NCBI RefSeq assembly: GCF_002968635.1
Contig: NZ_PVBN01000021.1
Span: forward strand, 1-46,735
From: Neorhizobium alkalisoli
Lineage (GTDB): Bacteria > Pseudomonadota > Alphaproteobacteria > Rhizobiales > Rhizobiaceae
DNA length: 46,735 nt
Direction of reading: 5' to 3'
Part shown: positions 39,197 through 46,735 of the stretch, one piece after another
Position numbering within the stretch: position 1 is the stretch's first letter
Layout: the number at the start of each line of letters is the position of its first letter
The notes under the pieces: generated by a model
What the model saw: only the letters and a program-made list of their open reading frames with translations
Databases searched by the model: none
What the model was told of the DNA's origin: nothing
Position numbers and translations under genes: made by a program

Positions 39197-40156
39197 TCAC
39201 GTTTTCATATTGAACGCCGTCGAGAAGAAGGCTCTGTCGCTGGCCAAGCGCAAAACGAAGGCGATTGCCGCCGTCGCTGCAAATGCGAAGAGCACGCGAC
39301 CTACCAATACGCCAAGGGCGTCTGCGCCAAGCGCCATAACAAGCAGAGTGTCTTCAATAAGACTGTGTGCGAATCCCATGAAAACGCATGAAAGAAAGAC
39401 TTGACGAGGAGGTATCGCCCCAGACTGGGCCTCGCGGATCAAAAGGCCGGCGCCGTAGGAAATTCCCAGAAACAGCCCAATTGCGGTAAGATAGACGGCG
39501 TTACCTTGGATGCCGACGAGGCGCAAGAATGGCGACATCATCTTCATCATCAAGTTTAGCAGTCCCGTTGCGCGCAATGCTTCAAGCCCCAAGGAAAGCG
39601 AAAGTAGAATAAAAAACATCCAGATCATCGTTTTAAAGAGGTCCCAGAAAAACTCTGACCAAAGTGGGGTTGTGTTTAGTGGAACCCAGGCAGGATTTAC
39701 CGGCGCGGACAGCCAGCCTGTCGCCTCGCAAAAGCGATGCAGAAGAAAAGCATAGAGTAACCCACCAGCTATTCGCAGGATCGTTGTTATGACCATACCT
39801 GGCCCGGCCTTTTGGATTATTTTTTGCTCGAGAGGTAGTCCATGCGCGAACAAAAGCAGGGCTGAGAAGACCGTGATATCTGCAACACTCAGATCCGAAA
39901 CCGCGACAAGAGTGAAAACAAGCGGAACAGCGCCCCAAAGACCGACAATTATTCCAGTCAGCCATGCCAAGCCCAATGCAGATGGCAAGCCTATGGTGTG
40001 CATTACGGGGTCGAAAAAGGGCGCGATCGCCTCGATGACTCCTGCTCGGGATAGATACGCCGCCATGATGGTTATTGGCACTGTAATCTTTACAAGCACC
40101 CAATAGGTCTCAAGCGTTTCGCGGAATTTCTCCCGCACTGTCGCGAACACTTTCAT
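39197..40156 (-). CDS. Nucleoside-recognition (Gate) domain membrane protein, probable transporter
   Basis: The gene encodes 319 residues with about eight hydrophobic helices. Two repeats of the Gate/nucleoside-recognition pattern are visible: SRAGVIEAIAPFFDPVMHTIGLP with GIIVGLWGAVPLVFTL, then TGLLNLMMKMMSPFLRLVGIQG with TAIGLFLGISYGAGLLI. The family includes spore-maturation-like and exporter-like proteins of uncertain substrate. The ATG at 40156 has gaggag at 7 bases. It is divergent from the second lrp-like gene with Lrp-type sites between, so amino-acid-responsive export is a fair guess. Confidence 0.8.
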   Translation of the reverse strand: MKVFATVREKFRETLETYWVLVKITVPITIMAAYLSRAGVIEAIAPFFDPVMHTIGLPSALGLAWLTGIIVGLWGAVPLVFTLVAVSDLSVADITVFSALLLFAHGLPLEQKIIQKAGPGMVITTILRIAGGLLYAFLLHRFCEATGWLSAPVNPAWVPLNTTPLWSEFFWDLFKTMIWMFFILLSLSLGLEALRATGLLNLMMKMMSPFLRLVGIQGNAVYLTAIGLFLGISYGAGLLIREAQSGAIPPRQVFLSCVFMGFAHSLIEDTLLVMALGADALGVLVGRVLFAFAATAAIAFVLRLASDRAFFSTAFNMKT

Positions 40157-40219
40157 CGAACTTCTCCTCTGTTCTCCCTTTATTCGTAACGCAGGTCGCT
40201 TCAAATTTTGGATCAAAGA

Positions 40220-40246
40220 TTGCAAAAGTATGCAATTTTATTGCAA
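40220..40246. promoter_or_regulatory. Operator of three TTGCA/TGCAA half-sites
   Basis: TTGCA (40220-40224), TGCAA (40231-40235) and TTGCAA (40241-40246) make two overlapping inverted repeats, TTGCA-N6-TGCAA and TGCAA-N5-TTGCA. They lie between the divergent membrane-protein and lrp-like genes. AT-rich palindromes of this kind suit Lrp/AsnC dimers, so autoregulation and control of the membrane protein are likely. Confidence 0.65.
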
Positions 40247-40274
40247 TATGGCGTCGAAAAAGGAGGCTTCGAAG

Positions 40275-40727
40275 GTGGATTCTATTGACAAGAAACTTCT
40301 CAACCTGTTGCAGCGCGACGCATCAAGGACAAATGTAGATATGGCGAACCAGGTGGGTCTGTCCCCGTCCAGCTGCCTCCGCCGTCTTCAGCGGCTCCAC
40401 AAATCTGGGGTGATCGACCGCATCGTTGCAATTCTGAATCCTGCCAAGGCGGGGCGTATGATCAAGGCAATGGTCACTGTTGAACTCAAGCTTCATGGTG
40501 AGCAGCATATGCGTCGCTTCCTTAGCGTCGCGTCGGCCGAAGAGGCCGTCTCGCATGCTTATGCTGTGACAGGAGAAAATGATGTCGTTTTAATGCTTCG
40601 GCTGCGTGATATGGAAGAATTTGACGCCCTGTGTGACAGATTATTCAGCGATCAAACCAACGTCGCGCGTTACATCACCATGATGGTAATCCGGAGCGCA
40701 AAAGAAGAGACCGCTGTTTTGATGTGA
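40275..40727 (+). CDS. Second Lrp/AsnC-family regulator
   Basis: The gene encodes 150 residues from a GTG at 40275, preceded at 8 bases by a perfect AAGGAGG. This start is better than the ATG at 40248 or the open frame to 40230 and gives the usual Lrp length. The HTH is DKKLLNLLQRDASRTNVDMAN, then VGLSPSSCLRRLQRLHKSGVI; the RAM domain follows (VTVELKLHG, then VSHAYAVTGENDVVLMLRL). It differs clearly from the other Lrp protein. It probably controls the divergent membrane-protein gene through the repeats at 40220-40246. Confidence 0.9.
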   Translation: MDSIDKKLLNLLQRDASRTNVDMANQVGLSPSSCLRRLQRLHKSGVIDRIVAILNPAKAGRMIKAMVTVELKLHGEQHMRRFLSVASAEEAVSHAYAVTGENDVVLMLRLRDMEEFDALCDRLFSDQTNVARYITMMVIRSAKEETAVLM

Positions 40728-40836
40728 GAGCAGATGGGTGGCTCATCAAACAAGAATCCGGAGCTGGCAACGGACCCTTACACTGAATCTCTTATTCCAC
40801 GAAGCAACACAGCTCTAACCGACAAGCGAAGAAAAC

Positions 40837-42081
40837 CTATCTTTCTCTTTGCAAATCCCTCACTCTCCGTAGTTTTGGAAACCAATACCACCACAGGGTT
40901 GACACTCCGATCGTCGCTGCGCCGCCTATGATCACGGCCGGCACGGTCCCGAAAGCCCAAGCGGAAATACCGGCGCGGAACTCGCCAAGTTCGTTCGAAG
41001 CGCCGAGAAACATCATGTTCACGGCATTGACACGACCACGAACCGCGTCGGGCGTCCAGAGCTGGATCAGCGTCTGGCGTACATAGACACTCACCATGTC
41101 GAACCCGCCCATCAGACCGAGCGCAACTACTGATAGCCACACCTCCGTCGAGGCCCCGAAAACGGCGATGAAGAACCCCACTAAAGCAACGCAGGCGAAC
41201 ATGATCACCCCAGCATGATCTTTCACCGGGTGGCGCAATAGGAACGCCGCCACCAGGATTGACCCGATGCCGGGGGCAGCGCGCAGAAGCCCGAGCCCCC
41301 ACGGGCCGACGACGAGGATGTCACGCGCATAGACGGGGAGCAATGCCGTGGCGCCACCGAGTAGCATGGCGAATAGATCCAGGGAGATGGCGCCAAGCAC
41401 AATCTTTTCCTTCCAGATATAGTGGAAGCCAGCAACCACAGATCGCATTGATGGTCTTTCTATAGCAACGCCCACATGTCTCGGCACGCAGACGGCCATG
41501 ACCGCTGCGACGGCAAGCAACACGAAAGCGGTGATGTAGGCCACCTGCGCGGAGACGCCGTAGAGCAGACCGCCCACCACCGGCCCGAACACAGTCGCGA
41601 TCTGCCAAGAGGATGTGCCCCAAGCGATGGCGCTCGGTAATTCATCTTCCGGCACGAGGCTAGGCATTAGCGATTGCTGCGCAGGGCCGAAGAAGGCTCG
41701 CAGCGTCCCAAGCGCGAGGAGGGTACAAAAGATTGGCACCACGCTTTGCTGCTCCGCCACGGTGAATATGAGCAACGCCAGCGCGCAGAATCCCTCCCCG
41801 ACAACGCAACCCGTCATGATCATCACCCGGTTAAAGCGATCGGCGGCGGCGCCGGTCACAAGGACGAGCAGGAAGGCAGGAAGGAATAGCGTGAGCCCCA
41901 CCATGCCGAGATCGAAAGGGTCGCGGGTGATGTCATAGACCTGCCACCCCACGGAGACACCCATGATCTGAGCGGAGAAACTGCCGAGAAAACGGGCAGT
42001 CCAATAATGCCGAAAGCCGGCGTGGCGAAAAACGCTCGTGCGCGGCGGAATGCGTTCAGACACAATAGGAAACCCTGACAA
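40837..42081 (-). CDS. MFS exporter (EntS-like branch)
   Basis: The gene encodes up to 414 residues from TTG 42081; a GTG six codons later is also possible. About twelve transmembrane helices are visible. FRHYWTARFLGSFSAQIMGVSV begins helix 1, and GAAADRFNRVMIM is the cytoplasmic loop 2-3 motif. The opening and the LWTPDAVRGRVNAVN stretch resemble the EntS group of siderophore and drug exporters. In this setting it may export the product or give self-resistance. It is on the same strand as the biosynthetic operon but after the regulator block, so it has a separate promoter. Confidence 0.85.
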   Translation of the reverse strand: MSGFPIVSERIPPRTSVFRHAGFRHYWTARFLGSFSAQIMGVSVGWQVYDITRDPFDLGMVGLTLFLPAFLLVLVTGAAADRFNRVMIMTGCVVGEGFCALALLIFTVAEQQSVVPIFCTLLALGTLRAFFGPAQQSLMPSLVPEDELPSAIAWGTSSWQIATVFGPVVGGLLYGVSAQVAYITAFVLLAVAAVMAVCVPRHVGVAIERPSMRSVVAGFHYIWKEKIVLGAISLDLFAMLLGGATALLPVYARDILVVGPWGLGLLRAAPGIGSILVAAFLLRHPVKDHAGVIMFACVALVGFFIAVFGASTEVWLSVVALGLMGGFDMVSVYVRQTLIQLWTPDAVRGRVNAVNMMFLGASNELGEFRAGISAWAFGTVPAVIIGGAATIGVSTLWWYWFPKLRRVRDLQRER

Positions 42082-42233
42082 GTCGACTTTCTAAGCGGAT
42101 AAATGGCGTACGAGTGAATTGCTAGCGTCCCACCCTGGCGGTTCTCCATAAAACCGCACCAAGCATTCGCCATGAGTGTTCGCTCACTCACTGCGAGATA
42201 GAGTAGATCAACCCATGCTTGCCGCCAGTTTAG

Positions 42234-43469
42234 TCATTTGACGGCAGCGATCGCCTCTGCGAGCGTCTCGGCAGCGGCCTCAGGTCGTATCTCGCTACGG
42301 AAGACCCTCGCCACGACATCGAAATACGCCTGTTGAATACCGGTTGGCTGGATATATCCATGCGACATCGCACCGATAAGCGTGCCGTTGCTATTCGCAG
42401 CCCTGACATCAGCCAAGGCTTTCTTGCCAAAAGCATCAAAGGTCGCATCGGGCACATCCATTCTCACAGGCGCGGCGCCCTTCGCATCATTGAACGATGC
42501 CTGAAAAGCGCGATCCATAATTGACTTGGCGAGCTTAGTCTGTGCTGACTGACGATCTGGCTCCACATCGAACATCGCGATAATATCGGCGTTGAAAAGC
42601 ACATCGTCTTCGGTGCCGGGAAAGCGCACGCACAGATAATCGACGTCAGCCTTCTTTTTCGCTGAGCGATACTCGGCCTTGGCCCAATCTCCTGAGATTT
42701 CAAGCAGCGCCCCACCTGTGATCACCATATCTGTCGCGTCATTCCAATTCAGCCGGGAATAGCCAGGATCCGCATAACTCGAGAGCCTGCTGAGATTTTG
42801 GAAGGCTCTAATCATGTCGGACGATTTCAAAGCAGCGTCATCCAGATCGACGAATGCCCGTTTGTAAAAATCCAGGCCATTGGTGGCCACGACAACGGAG
42901 TCGAATAAGGTGGCCATCAGCCACGGCTGCCCACCAATGGCCAACGGGACGAGGCCAGCGGCCTTCGCTTGTTCAAGGGCAACGAATAGCGCATCCATAC
43001 TGGCGGGTGGCGCATCCAACCCGATTTTCTCAGCGGCGGCGGTGTTGATCCACAACCAGTTGATCGAATGCAACGCGACCGGCACTCCGATCCACTTGCC
43101 ATTGTATTTGCAGAATTTTTGCAATGCTGCCGGAACAGCGCTATTCCAATCTTCCGCTGCCGCCAAAGTGGAAAGGTCGGCGAGAACGCCTTGCTGGGCC
43201 CAGTTCCAGGTATCGTAGCCGGACATCACCGCGGCGGTGGGAATGTCACCCCCAATGATCATGGCTTTCAGATCCGCCTTGAGTTTGTCGCCGCCAGCGA
43301 TTGGAGTATCGTTAAAAACTAAATCCTCCTTGGCAAGATTTTGCTTGAGCACGTCGAGCGCTGCAGCTTCGCCACCCGACACCCACCAATGGACCAGGCG
43401 GACCTCATCAGCCATCCGCGGCCGCGCCTGGGGGTGACTTCTCACGAGCAACGCCTCTTCCTCGAGCAT
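42234..43469 (-). CDS. Solute-binding-protein fold (family 1, sugar type) without a signal peptide
   Basis: The gene encodes 411 residues from ATG 43469 (gaggag upstream). The mature body is a sugar-type ABC solute-binding protein: VRLVHWWVSGGEAAALDVL, then DLKAMIIGGDIPTAAVMSG, and later GALLEISGDWAKAEYR. The N-terminus, MLEEEALLVRSHPQARPRMADE, is charged and has no hydrophobic core, so it should remain in the cytoplasm. No ABC permease or ATPase gene lies on this plasmid. Either the export signal was lost by recombination or the protein binds something inside the cell. The open extension to 43616 also lacks a signal. Confidence 0.8.
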   Translation of the reverse strand: MLEEEALLVRSHPQARPRMADEVRLVHWWVSGGEAAALDVLKQNLAKEDLVFNDTPIAGGDKLKADLKAMIIGGDIPTAAVMSGYDTWNWAQQGVLADLSTLAAAEDWNSAVPAALQKFCKYNGKWIGVPVALHSINWLWINTAAAEKIGLDAPPASMDALFVALEQAKAAGLVPLAIGGQPWLMATLFDSVVVATNGLDFYKRAFVDLDDAALKSSDMIRAFQNLSRLSSYADPGYSRLNWNDATDMVITGGALLEISGDWAKAEYRSAKKKADVDYLCVRFPGTEDDVLFNADIIAMFDVEPDRQSAQTKLAKSIMDRAFQASFNDAKGAAPVRMDVPDATFDAFGKKALADVRAANSNGTLIGAMSHGYIQPTGIQQAYFDVVARVFRSEIRPEAAAETLAEAIAAVK

Positions 43470-43569
43470 TCTTTTCTCCTCGAATAGATGATCAAATCTC
43501 TGGCGGCGACAGACAATTACCCGCGCTCGCCAGAGCGTTGTTGTCAAAGATATTTCTTGAACAAAAACA

Positions 43570-44607
43570 TTACGCCAAAGCTTGTCCTGGCGGCTGGTGT
43601 CTATAAGATTCGACACTTTCTGAAGCCCGCAAAGCCTTCTGTAGCACTTCCACGTTTGCCATAAGCAGTTCTTTCAGCTCTGATCGGTTCAGGGCGAAGG
43701 CGCTGTTTTGCGCCAAAATTTCTAGAGCAGTGCTAAACTCTCTCTTGCGGATCATCCCCAGAAACAAAAGTGTCAGTTTGCGAAGCGTCAGATCATACTG
43801 AACATCAATACCAGACGCGGATATGAAATCTTTATTGTTGCTATAAATTCGCTTCAGACAGGCAGTGACGATATCAGGAGCAAGCCTTGGAGCACCGCTA
43901 AAGTAATATGCAAGAGCGACCTCGTTCTTCAAACCAAAGATTTTTGTTCCGATACCGAGCAACTTTATACCCATATCTAGGTCTTCATACCACGGGAGTT
44001 CGGGATCAAAACCACCCGCCTCAATAAAATGTGAAGCCCGAGAAAATGTGGACTGCAGATAAAATGGAAACGACATATATTTATCCGAGCAGATAAAATT
44101 CACGTCGTAAATTTGAGGAGGATGCAGTTCGCCGTAGTATCCCTGGCTCAGAACCTGTGAAAGATAATGGTGATCGTTATCGATTTCCCCCTTCGGCCTG
44201 CATCGCTCTAAGGATGAAACGAGTGCAATCTTGTCGTGGCCGCACTGATGATACATTTTTTCATAAAAGGAAACTTGCTTGGCTAGTTTGGTCGGGTGCC
44301 AAAGATCGTCGGCATCCTGCCATGCTAAAATAGCATTCTGAGCGAGGTCCAGAAGTGCATTTCTAGCCTGAGGACGACCTTGGTTTACTTCGTTACGATG
44401 AAGAAGAACCCGAGAATCCCGTTTTTCAAAAGATCTTACAATATCCGGTGACGCGTCGGTGGAGCCGTCATCATAGACAACAACTCGAAATTCTTTATGT
44501 GTTTGATCGAGTACGTTTTCGAGCGTTTGACCAATTGTCGTTTGGGAATTGTAACAAGGCATGGCGACGACGATATTATCCAGCGACGGAACAGAAATAC
44601 TGGTCAT
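43570..44607 (-). CDS. Family 2 glycosyltransferase
   Basis: The gene encodes 345 residues from ATG 44607, with GGAGGG 5 bases upstream. The GT-A fold is shown by VVAMPCYNSQTTIGQTLENVL, DDGSTD (46-51) and WQDADDLW (with the DADD at 98-101 as metal-binding motif). EAGGFDPELPWYEDLDMG is the later acidic catalytic block. It should transfer a sugar from a nucleotide-sugar donor. There is no other sugar-pathway gene, so the acceptor could be the product of the island or a cell polysaccharide. The coding sequence looks more AT-rich than its neighbours, suggesting separate acquisition. Confidence 0.85.
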   Translation of the reverse strand: MTSISVPSLDNIVVAMPCYNSQTTIGQTLENVLDQTHKEFRVVVYDDGSTDASPDIVRSFEKRDSRVLLHRNEVNQGRPQARNALLDLAQNAILAWQDADDLWHPTKLAKQVSFYEKMYHQCGHDKIALVSSLERCRPKGEIDNDHHYLSQVLSQGYYGELHPPQIYDVNFICSDKYMSFPFYLQSTFSRASHFIEAGGFDPELPWYEDLDMGIKLLGIGTKIFGLKNEVALAYYFSGAPRLAPDIVTACLKRIYSNNKDFISASGIDVQYDLTLRKLTLLFLGMIRKREFSTALEILAQNSAFALNRSELKELLMANVEVLQKALRASESVESYRHQPPGQALA

Positions 44608-44688
44608 GGTACCCTCCACAGATTTGTAAGATTGTAAGTTTGCAGGCTGCGCCTCAATAGAATGAATCATCAAGGTTCAGTTTCAGGC

Positions 44689-45873
44689 TCAGCTCGATTT
44701 GGTGTCAGCAGCAGATGTCTTGCCCGCCATCAAACTGATGGCGGCCAGCAGGAAGGCGACCGCGACATAGATCGACGCAATGCCAACTTTCCCAGCGGCG
44801 AAACCAATGATCGAGGGTGCGAGCAACAAACCTACATGACCGATGGTGGTGACCACACTCATACTGACGCCGGAATTCAAACCGGGCTGATTGCCGGCGG
44901 TCGAAAAGAGAATCGGCACCAAGTTTGCCGCACCGATTCCGCAAACGGCAAACGCCGCGATCGCCAACCATGGCCAGGGGGACAGACCAGCAACCAGCAT
45001 GCTGAGGGCTGCGACGATGCAAGAGCAGCGGAATGTGGCAACAGCCCCAAAGCGATTGCGGATGCCGTCGCCGCAAAACCGCGTCAACGCCATCACGCCG
45101 GAAAAGCCGGCAAACGCGAAACCCACCATTGCGGTATCGGCGAACAACTCCTTTTGGAGGTACAAGGCTGACCAATTGAGCACGGAGCCCTCCGCGCACA
45201 TGCACAGGAGCGCCATTGCACCAATCACATAAATGCCGACCTGACGAGGCCAAGTGAAGTGCTTCGGCCCTTCCTCTCGTGGTGGAGGCGCGCCGTCTCC
45301 AATGTGCGCATAGCAAAGTGCCACCGCGACAGCCGCGAGAGTGGCAACCAGAATGGCATGCTCGAGCGGACCAAAGGTTTGGATGGCGATACCGCCGAGA
45401 CTGCCGCCGGCAAAGCCACCAAGGCTCCAAAAGCCATGGGAGGTCGACATAAGTGCGCGCCCCGATTGCCTTTCGACCGCCACAACGTTGGCATTCATGG
45501 CAACGTCCATGCCGCCAATGGCACTACCGAAGAGAACCAGCACGGCAGCACCGACCCATACATTCGAGGTCTGCGCCGCCAACGGCAGCATAAAAATAAC
45601 TGGCAGGACAAATAGCCGCAATGTTTTCCCAGAACCCATTCGGGCGATCAGTTGGCCGGCAAGCGTCATGGTCCAGAGCGCTGCCAAGCCATACCCAAAA
45701 ATGAGGACGCCGAGCGTGAACTCGTCAATGCCTAACCTGACAACGAAACTGGGAACCTGCGGCGCCCAACTGCCGACAACAAAGCCATTGACGCAAAACA
45801 TAGTTGCCGCAGCCCAGCGACCGAAATGAATTGCTGGCTGAGTTTCAGATAATGTCATGTCGGGAAACTCCAT
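44689..45873 (-). CDS. MFS transporter (FucP/YbjJ-like)
   Basis: The gene encodes 394 residues with about twelve transmembrane helices. MFCVNGFVVGSWAPQVPSFVVRLG begins the first helix and LIARMGSGKTLRL forms the loop 2-3 element; STSHGFWSLGGFAGGSLGG is typical of YbjJ-like inner-membrane transporters. The substrate is unknown. It lies 81 bp upstream of no other gene on its strand except the glycosyltransferase, so the two may be co-transcribed. Its upstream region (46055-46137) resembles the control region of the first lrp-like gene. Confidence 0.85.
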   Translation of the reverse strand: MEFPDMTLSETQPAIHFGRWAAATMFCVNGFVVGSWAPQVPSFVVRLGIDEFTLGVLIFGYGLAALWTMTLAGQLIARMGSGKTLRLFVLPVIFMLPLAAQTSNVWVGAAVLVLFGSAIGGMDVAMNANVVAVERQSGRALMSTSHGFWSLGGFAGGSLGGIAIQTFGPLEHAILVATLAAVAVALCYAHIGDGAPPPREEGPKHFTWPRQVGIYVIGAMALLCMCAEGSVLNWSALYLQKELFADTAMVGFAFAGFSGVMALTRFCGDGIRNRFGAVATFRCSCIVAALSMLVAGLSPWPWLAIAAFAVCGIGAANLVPILFSTAGNQPGLNSGVSMSVVTTIGHVGLLLAPSIIGFAAGKVGIASIYVAVAFLLAAISLMAGKTSAADTKSS

Positions 45874-46054
45874 TCTTTGCTTCCATCAGGAAGACATTGC
45901 GATTTTGGAAGCGCAGAAAAAATCCTCGATACAAGATATTACTCTCTTGTCTCGCAGTAATTGTATTTATACCGACAACTGATTTAGCTTCTACAAGGCG
46001 CGAATCTATCTCTATGCTCGATCAAACCCTAGGAAATATTTAGAATAAAATCGG

Positions 46055-46137
46055 TGAAATGTAATTTCTAATTACACTTTCTTGTTTTCTAGAAACGCAA
46101 ATTCGACAAGCGATATTTTTCAGTTACGGTCATTTTG
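46055..46137. repeat. Diverged copy of the lrp/biosynthetic control region
   Basis: The segment starts with gaaatgtaatttcta, identical to 38471-38485, and then keeps blocks such as ttgtttt, caaatt-like and attttcag-tta-ggtcattt in the same order as 38495-38550. It lies upstream of the leftward MFS gene. The rest of the 45874-46242 gap has no supported gene. ATGGTCGATC near 46191 recalls the lrp start but has no regulator body after it. Confidence 0.55.
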
Positions 46138-46242
46138 AGCTGTTTGGCAGGCAAAAAAGATTTAGCACGCAAGAGAGAACCCTGATCAAGATGGTCGATC
46201 CTCCTCCTCAACCGCCGCTTTCGCCGGTTCTTTTGAGTATAC

Positions 46243-46345
46243 CCATGAGACAGATCGCCATGAGACGGTTTTCGCGTCTCATTTGAGTTGATTTTCGCAT
46301 TACGAGACGATAAGCCTTGCGGGTCTAAACTCTAATGAGACATTT
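46243..46345. other. Resolution (res-like) site upstream of the resolvase
   Basis: Within about 100 bp before the resolvase start there are repeated TGAGAC elements at 46246, 46261 and 46336, an inverted GTCTCA at 46276 and CGAGAC at 46303. Several paired short repeats directly upstream of a resolvase gene are what a Tn3-type res site looks like. The first two are 15 bp apart in direct orientation; the second faces the inverted copy. Confidence 0.6.
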
Positions 46346-46347
46346 CC

Positions 46348-46735
46348 ATGGCGATATACGGTTATGCCCGAGTCAGCACCACGGATCAGGATTTACAGAT
46401 TCAGGAAGCGGCCCTTCACGCGGCCGGGTGCCAGATCGTTCGCTCGGAAAAGAAATCTGGCACCTCCAAAGAGGGCAGGACGGAGTTGGCCACGCTGATG
46501 GATTTCCTGCAGAGCGGCGATACGCTGATGGTGACGCGCATCGATCGACTGGCCCGCTCGATCGGCGACCTTCAGGACATCGTCAGGGAGCTGAAGTCGA
46601 AAGCCGTCACGCTAAAGGCGACGGAGCAGCCAATCGACACCAGCTCGGCCGCCGGCAAGGCTTTCCTCGACATGCTCGGCGTATTCGCGGAGTTCGAGAC
46701 AAACCTGCGCAAGGAACGGCAGATGGAGGGCATCA
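46348..46735 (+). CDS. Serine recombinase (Tn3-type resolvase), N-terminal part
   Basis: The gene begins at ATG 46348 and continues at base 1 to 285 of the circle, for 181 residues in total; 46609-46735 duplicates 1-127. The catalytic Ser is Ser10 in GYARVSTTDQDLQ, and TRIDRLARS (63-71) gives the active-site arginines. The complete catalytic domain and C-terminal HTH are present after joining. It should resolve dimers or cointegrates at the res-like repeats just upstream. No transposase is near, so it serves the plasmid itself. Confidence 0.92.
   Translation, partial: MAIYGYARVSTTDQDLQIQEAALHAAGCQIVRSEKKSGTSKEGRTELATLMDFLQSGDTLMVTRIDRLARSIGDLQDIVRELKSKAVTLKATEQPIDTSSAAGKAFLDMLGVFAEFETNLRKERQMEGI
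46609..46735. repeat. Terminal overlap (second copy)
   Basis: This stretch is identical to bases 1-127 and lies within the resolvase gene. It should be removed once when the circle is closed. Confidence 0.93.

Noticed and set aside
28112..45873. Agrocin 84-type nucleotide antibiotic cluster
   Set aside because: A small Agrobacterium plasmid with tra genes suggested this, but no aminoacyl-tRNA synthetase-like or nucleoside-modifying genes are present; the enzyme set is different.

Overview
The window is one complete circular plasmid of about 46.6 kb. Its first 127 bases (1-127) recur exactly as its last 127 (46609-46735), and a serine-resolvase gene reads in frame across the join, giving a circle of 46,608 bp. 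RepABC replication, Ti-type TraA/TraC/TraG mobilisation genes, an RSF1010/Ti-like nic sequence and an IetAS (Ti-plasmid-type) module point to the Rhizobiales (Rhizobium/Agrobacterium/Sinorhizobium/Ochrobactrum-like hosts). No rRNA, tRNA or CRISPR was seen.

Layout. (1) 46.25-0.29 kb: a res-like repeat region and a small serine resolvase. (2) 0.35-3.74 kb: ietA-ietS, an AAA ATPase with a subtilisin-like protease, known for plasmid stability and phage defence. (3) 3.8-4.7 kb: three small genes, including a DUF2188-like protein and a zinc-finger/HNH-like protein. (4) 4.7-12.75 kb: the mobilisation block, with traA relaxase, the putative oriT, then a membrane protein, a NYN-domain protein, traC, a ClpX-type zinc-finger gene that looks frameshifted, and the traG coupling protein. 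No trb/virB type IV secretion genes are present, so the plasmid should be mobilisable but not self-transmissible. (5) 12.9-16.3 kb: an MNT-HEPN fusion, an XRE regulator, a HigBA-like toxin-antitoxin pair and unknowns. (6) 16.5-21.6 kb: repABC with its antisense RNA and parS-like palindromes. Downstream lies a second replication-like module: a ribbon-helix-helix gene, a predicted antisense RNA and a winged-helix Rep-like protein. (7) 21.8-24.8 kb: a hairpin-rich stretch, a large ParB-like protein and two conserved unknowns. (8) 25.1-28.1 kb: a GHKL/MORC-like ATPase and a small partner, bracketed by diverged direct repeats. (9) 28.1-45.9 kb: an apparent specialised-metabolite island.

The metabolite island is the most novel part. 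One long leftward operon runs from a PduX-like GHMP (threonine-type) kinase through a cysteine-synthase-like PLP enzyme, an ATP-grasp ligase, an argininosuccinate-lyase-like enzyme, an SDR, an HMG-CoA-lyase-like aldolase, a SerC-like aminotransferase and a HAD protein to an FAD-dependent oxidoreductase. The kinase, PLP and lyase trio is what is expected for making 2,3-diaminobutyrate from threonine. The aldolase, SDR and aminotransferase could make a second unusual amino acid, and the ATP-grasp enzyme could join the two. Two Lrp/AsnC regulators, two MFS exporters, a nucleoside-recognition-domain membrane protein, a glycosyltransferase and an orphan solute-binding protein without a signal peptide lie beside it. 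The product is not known to me.
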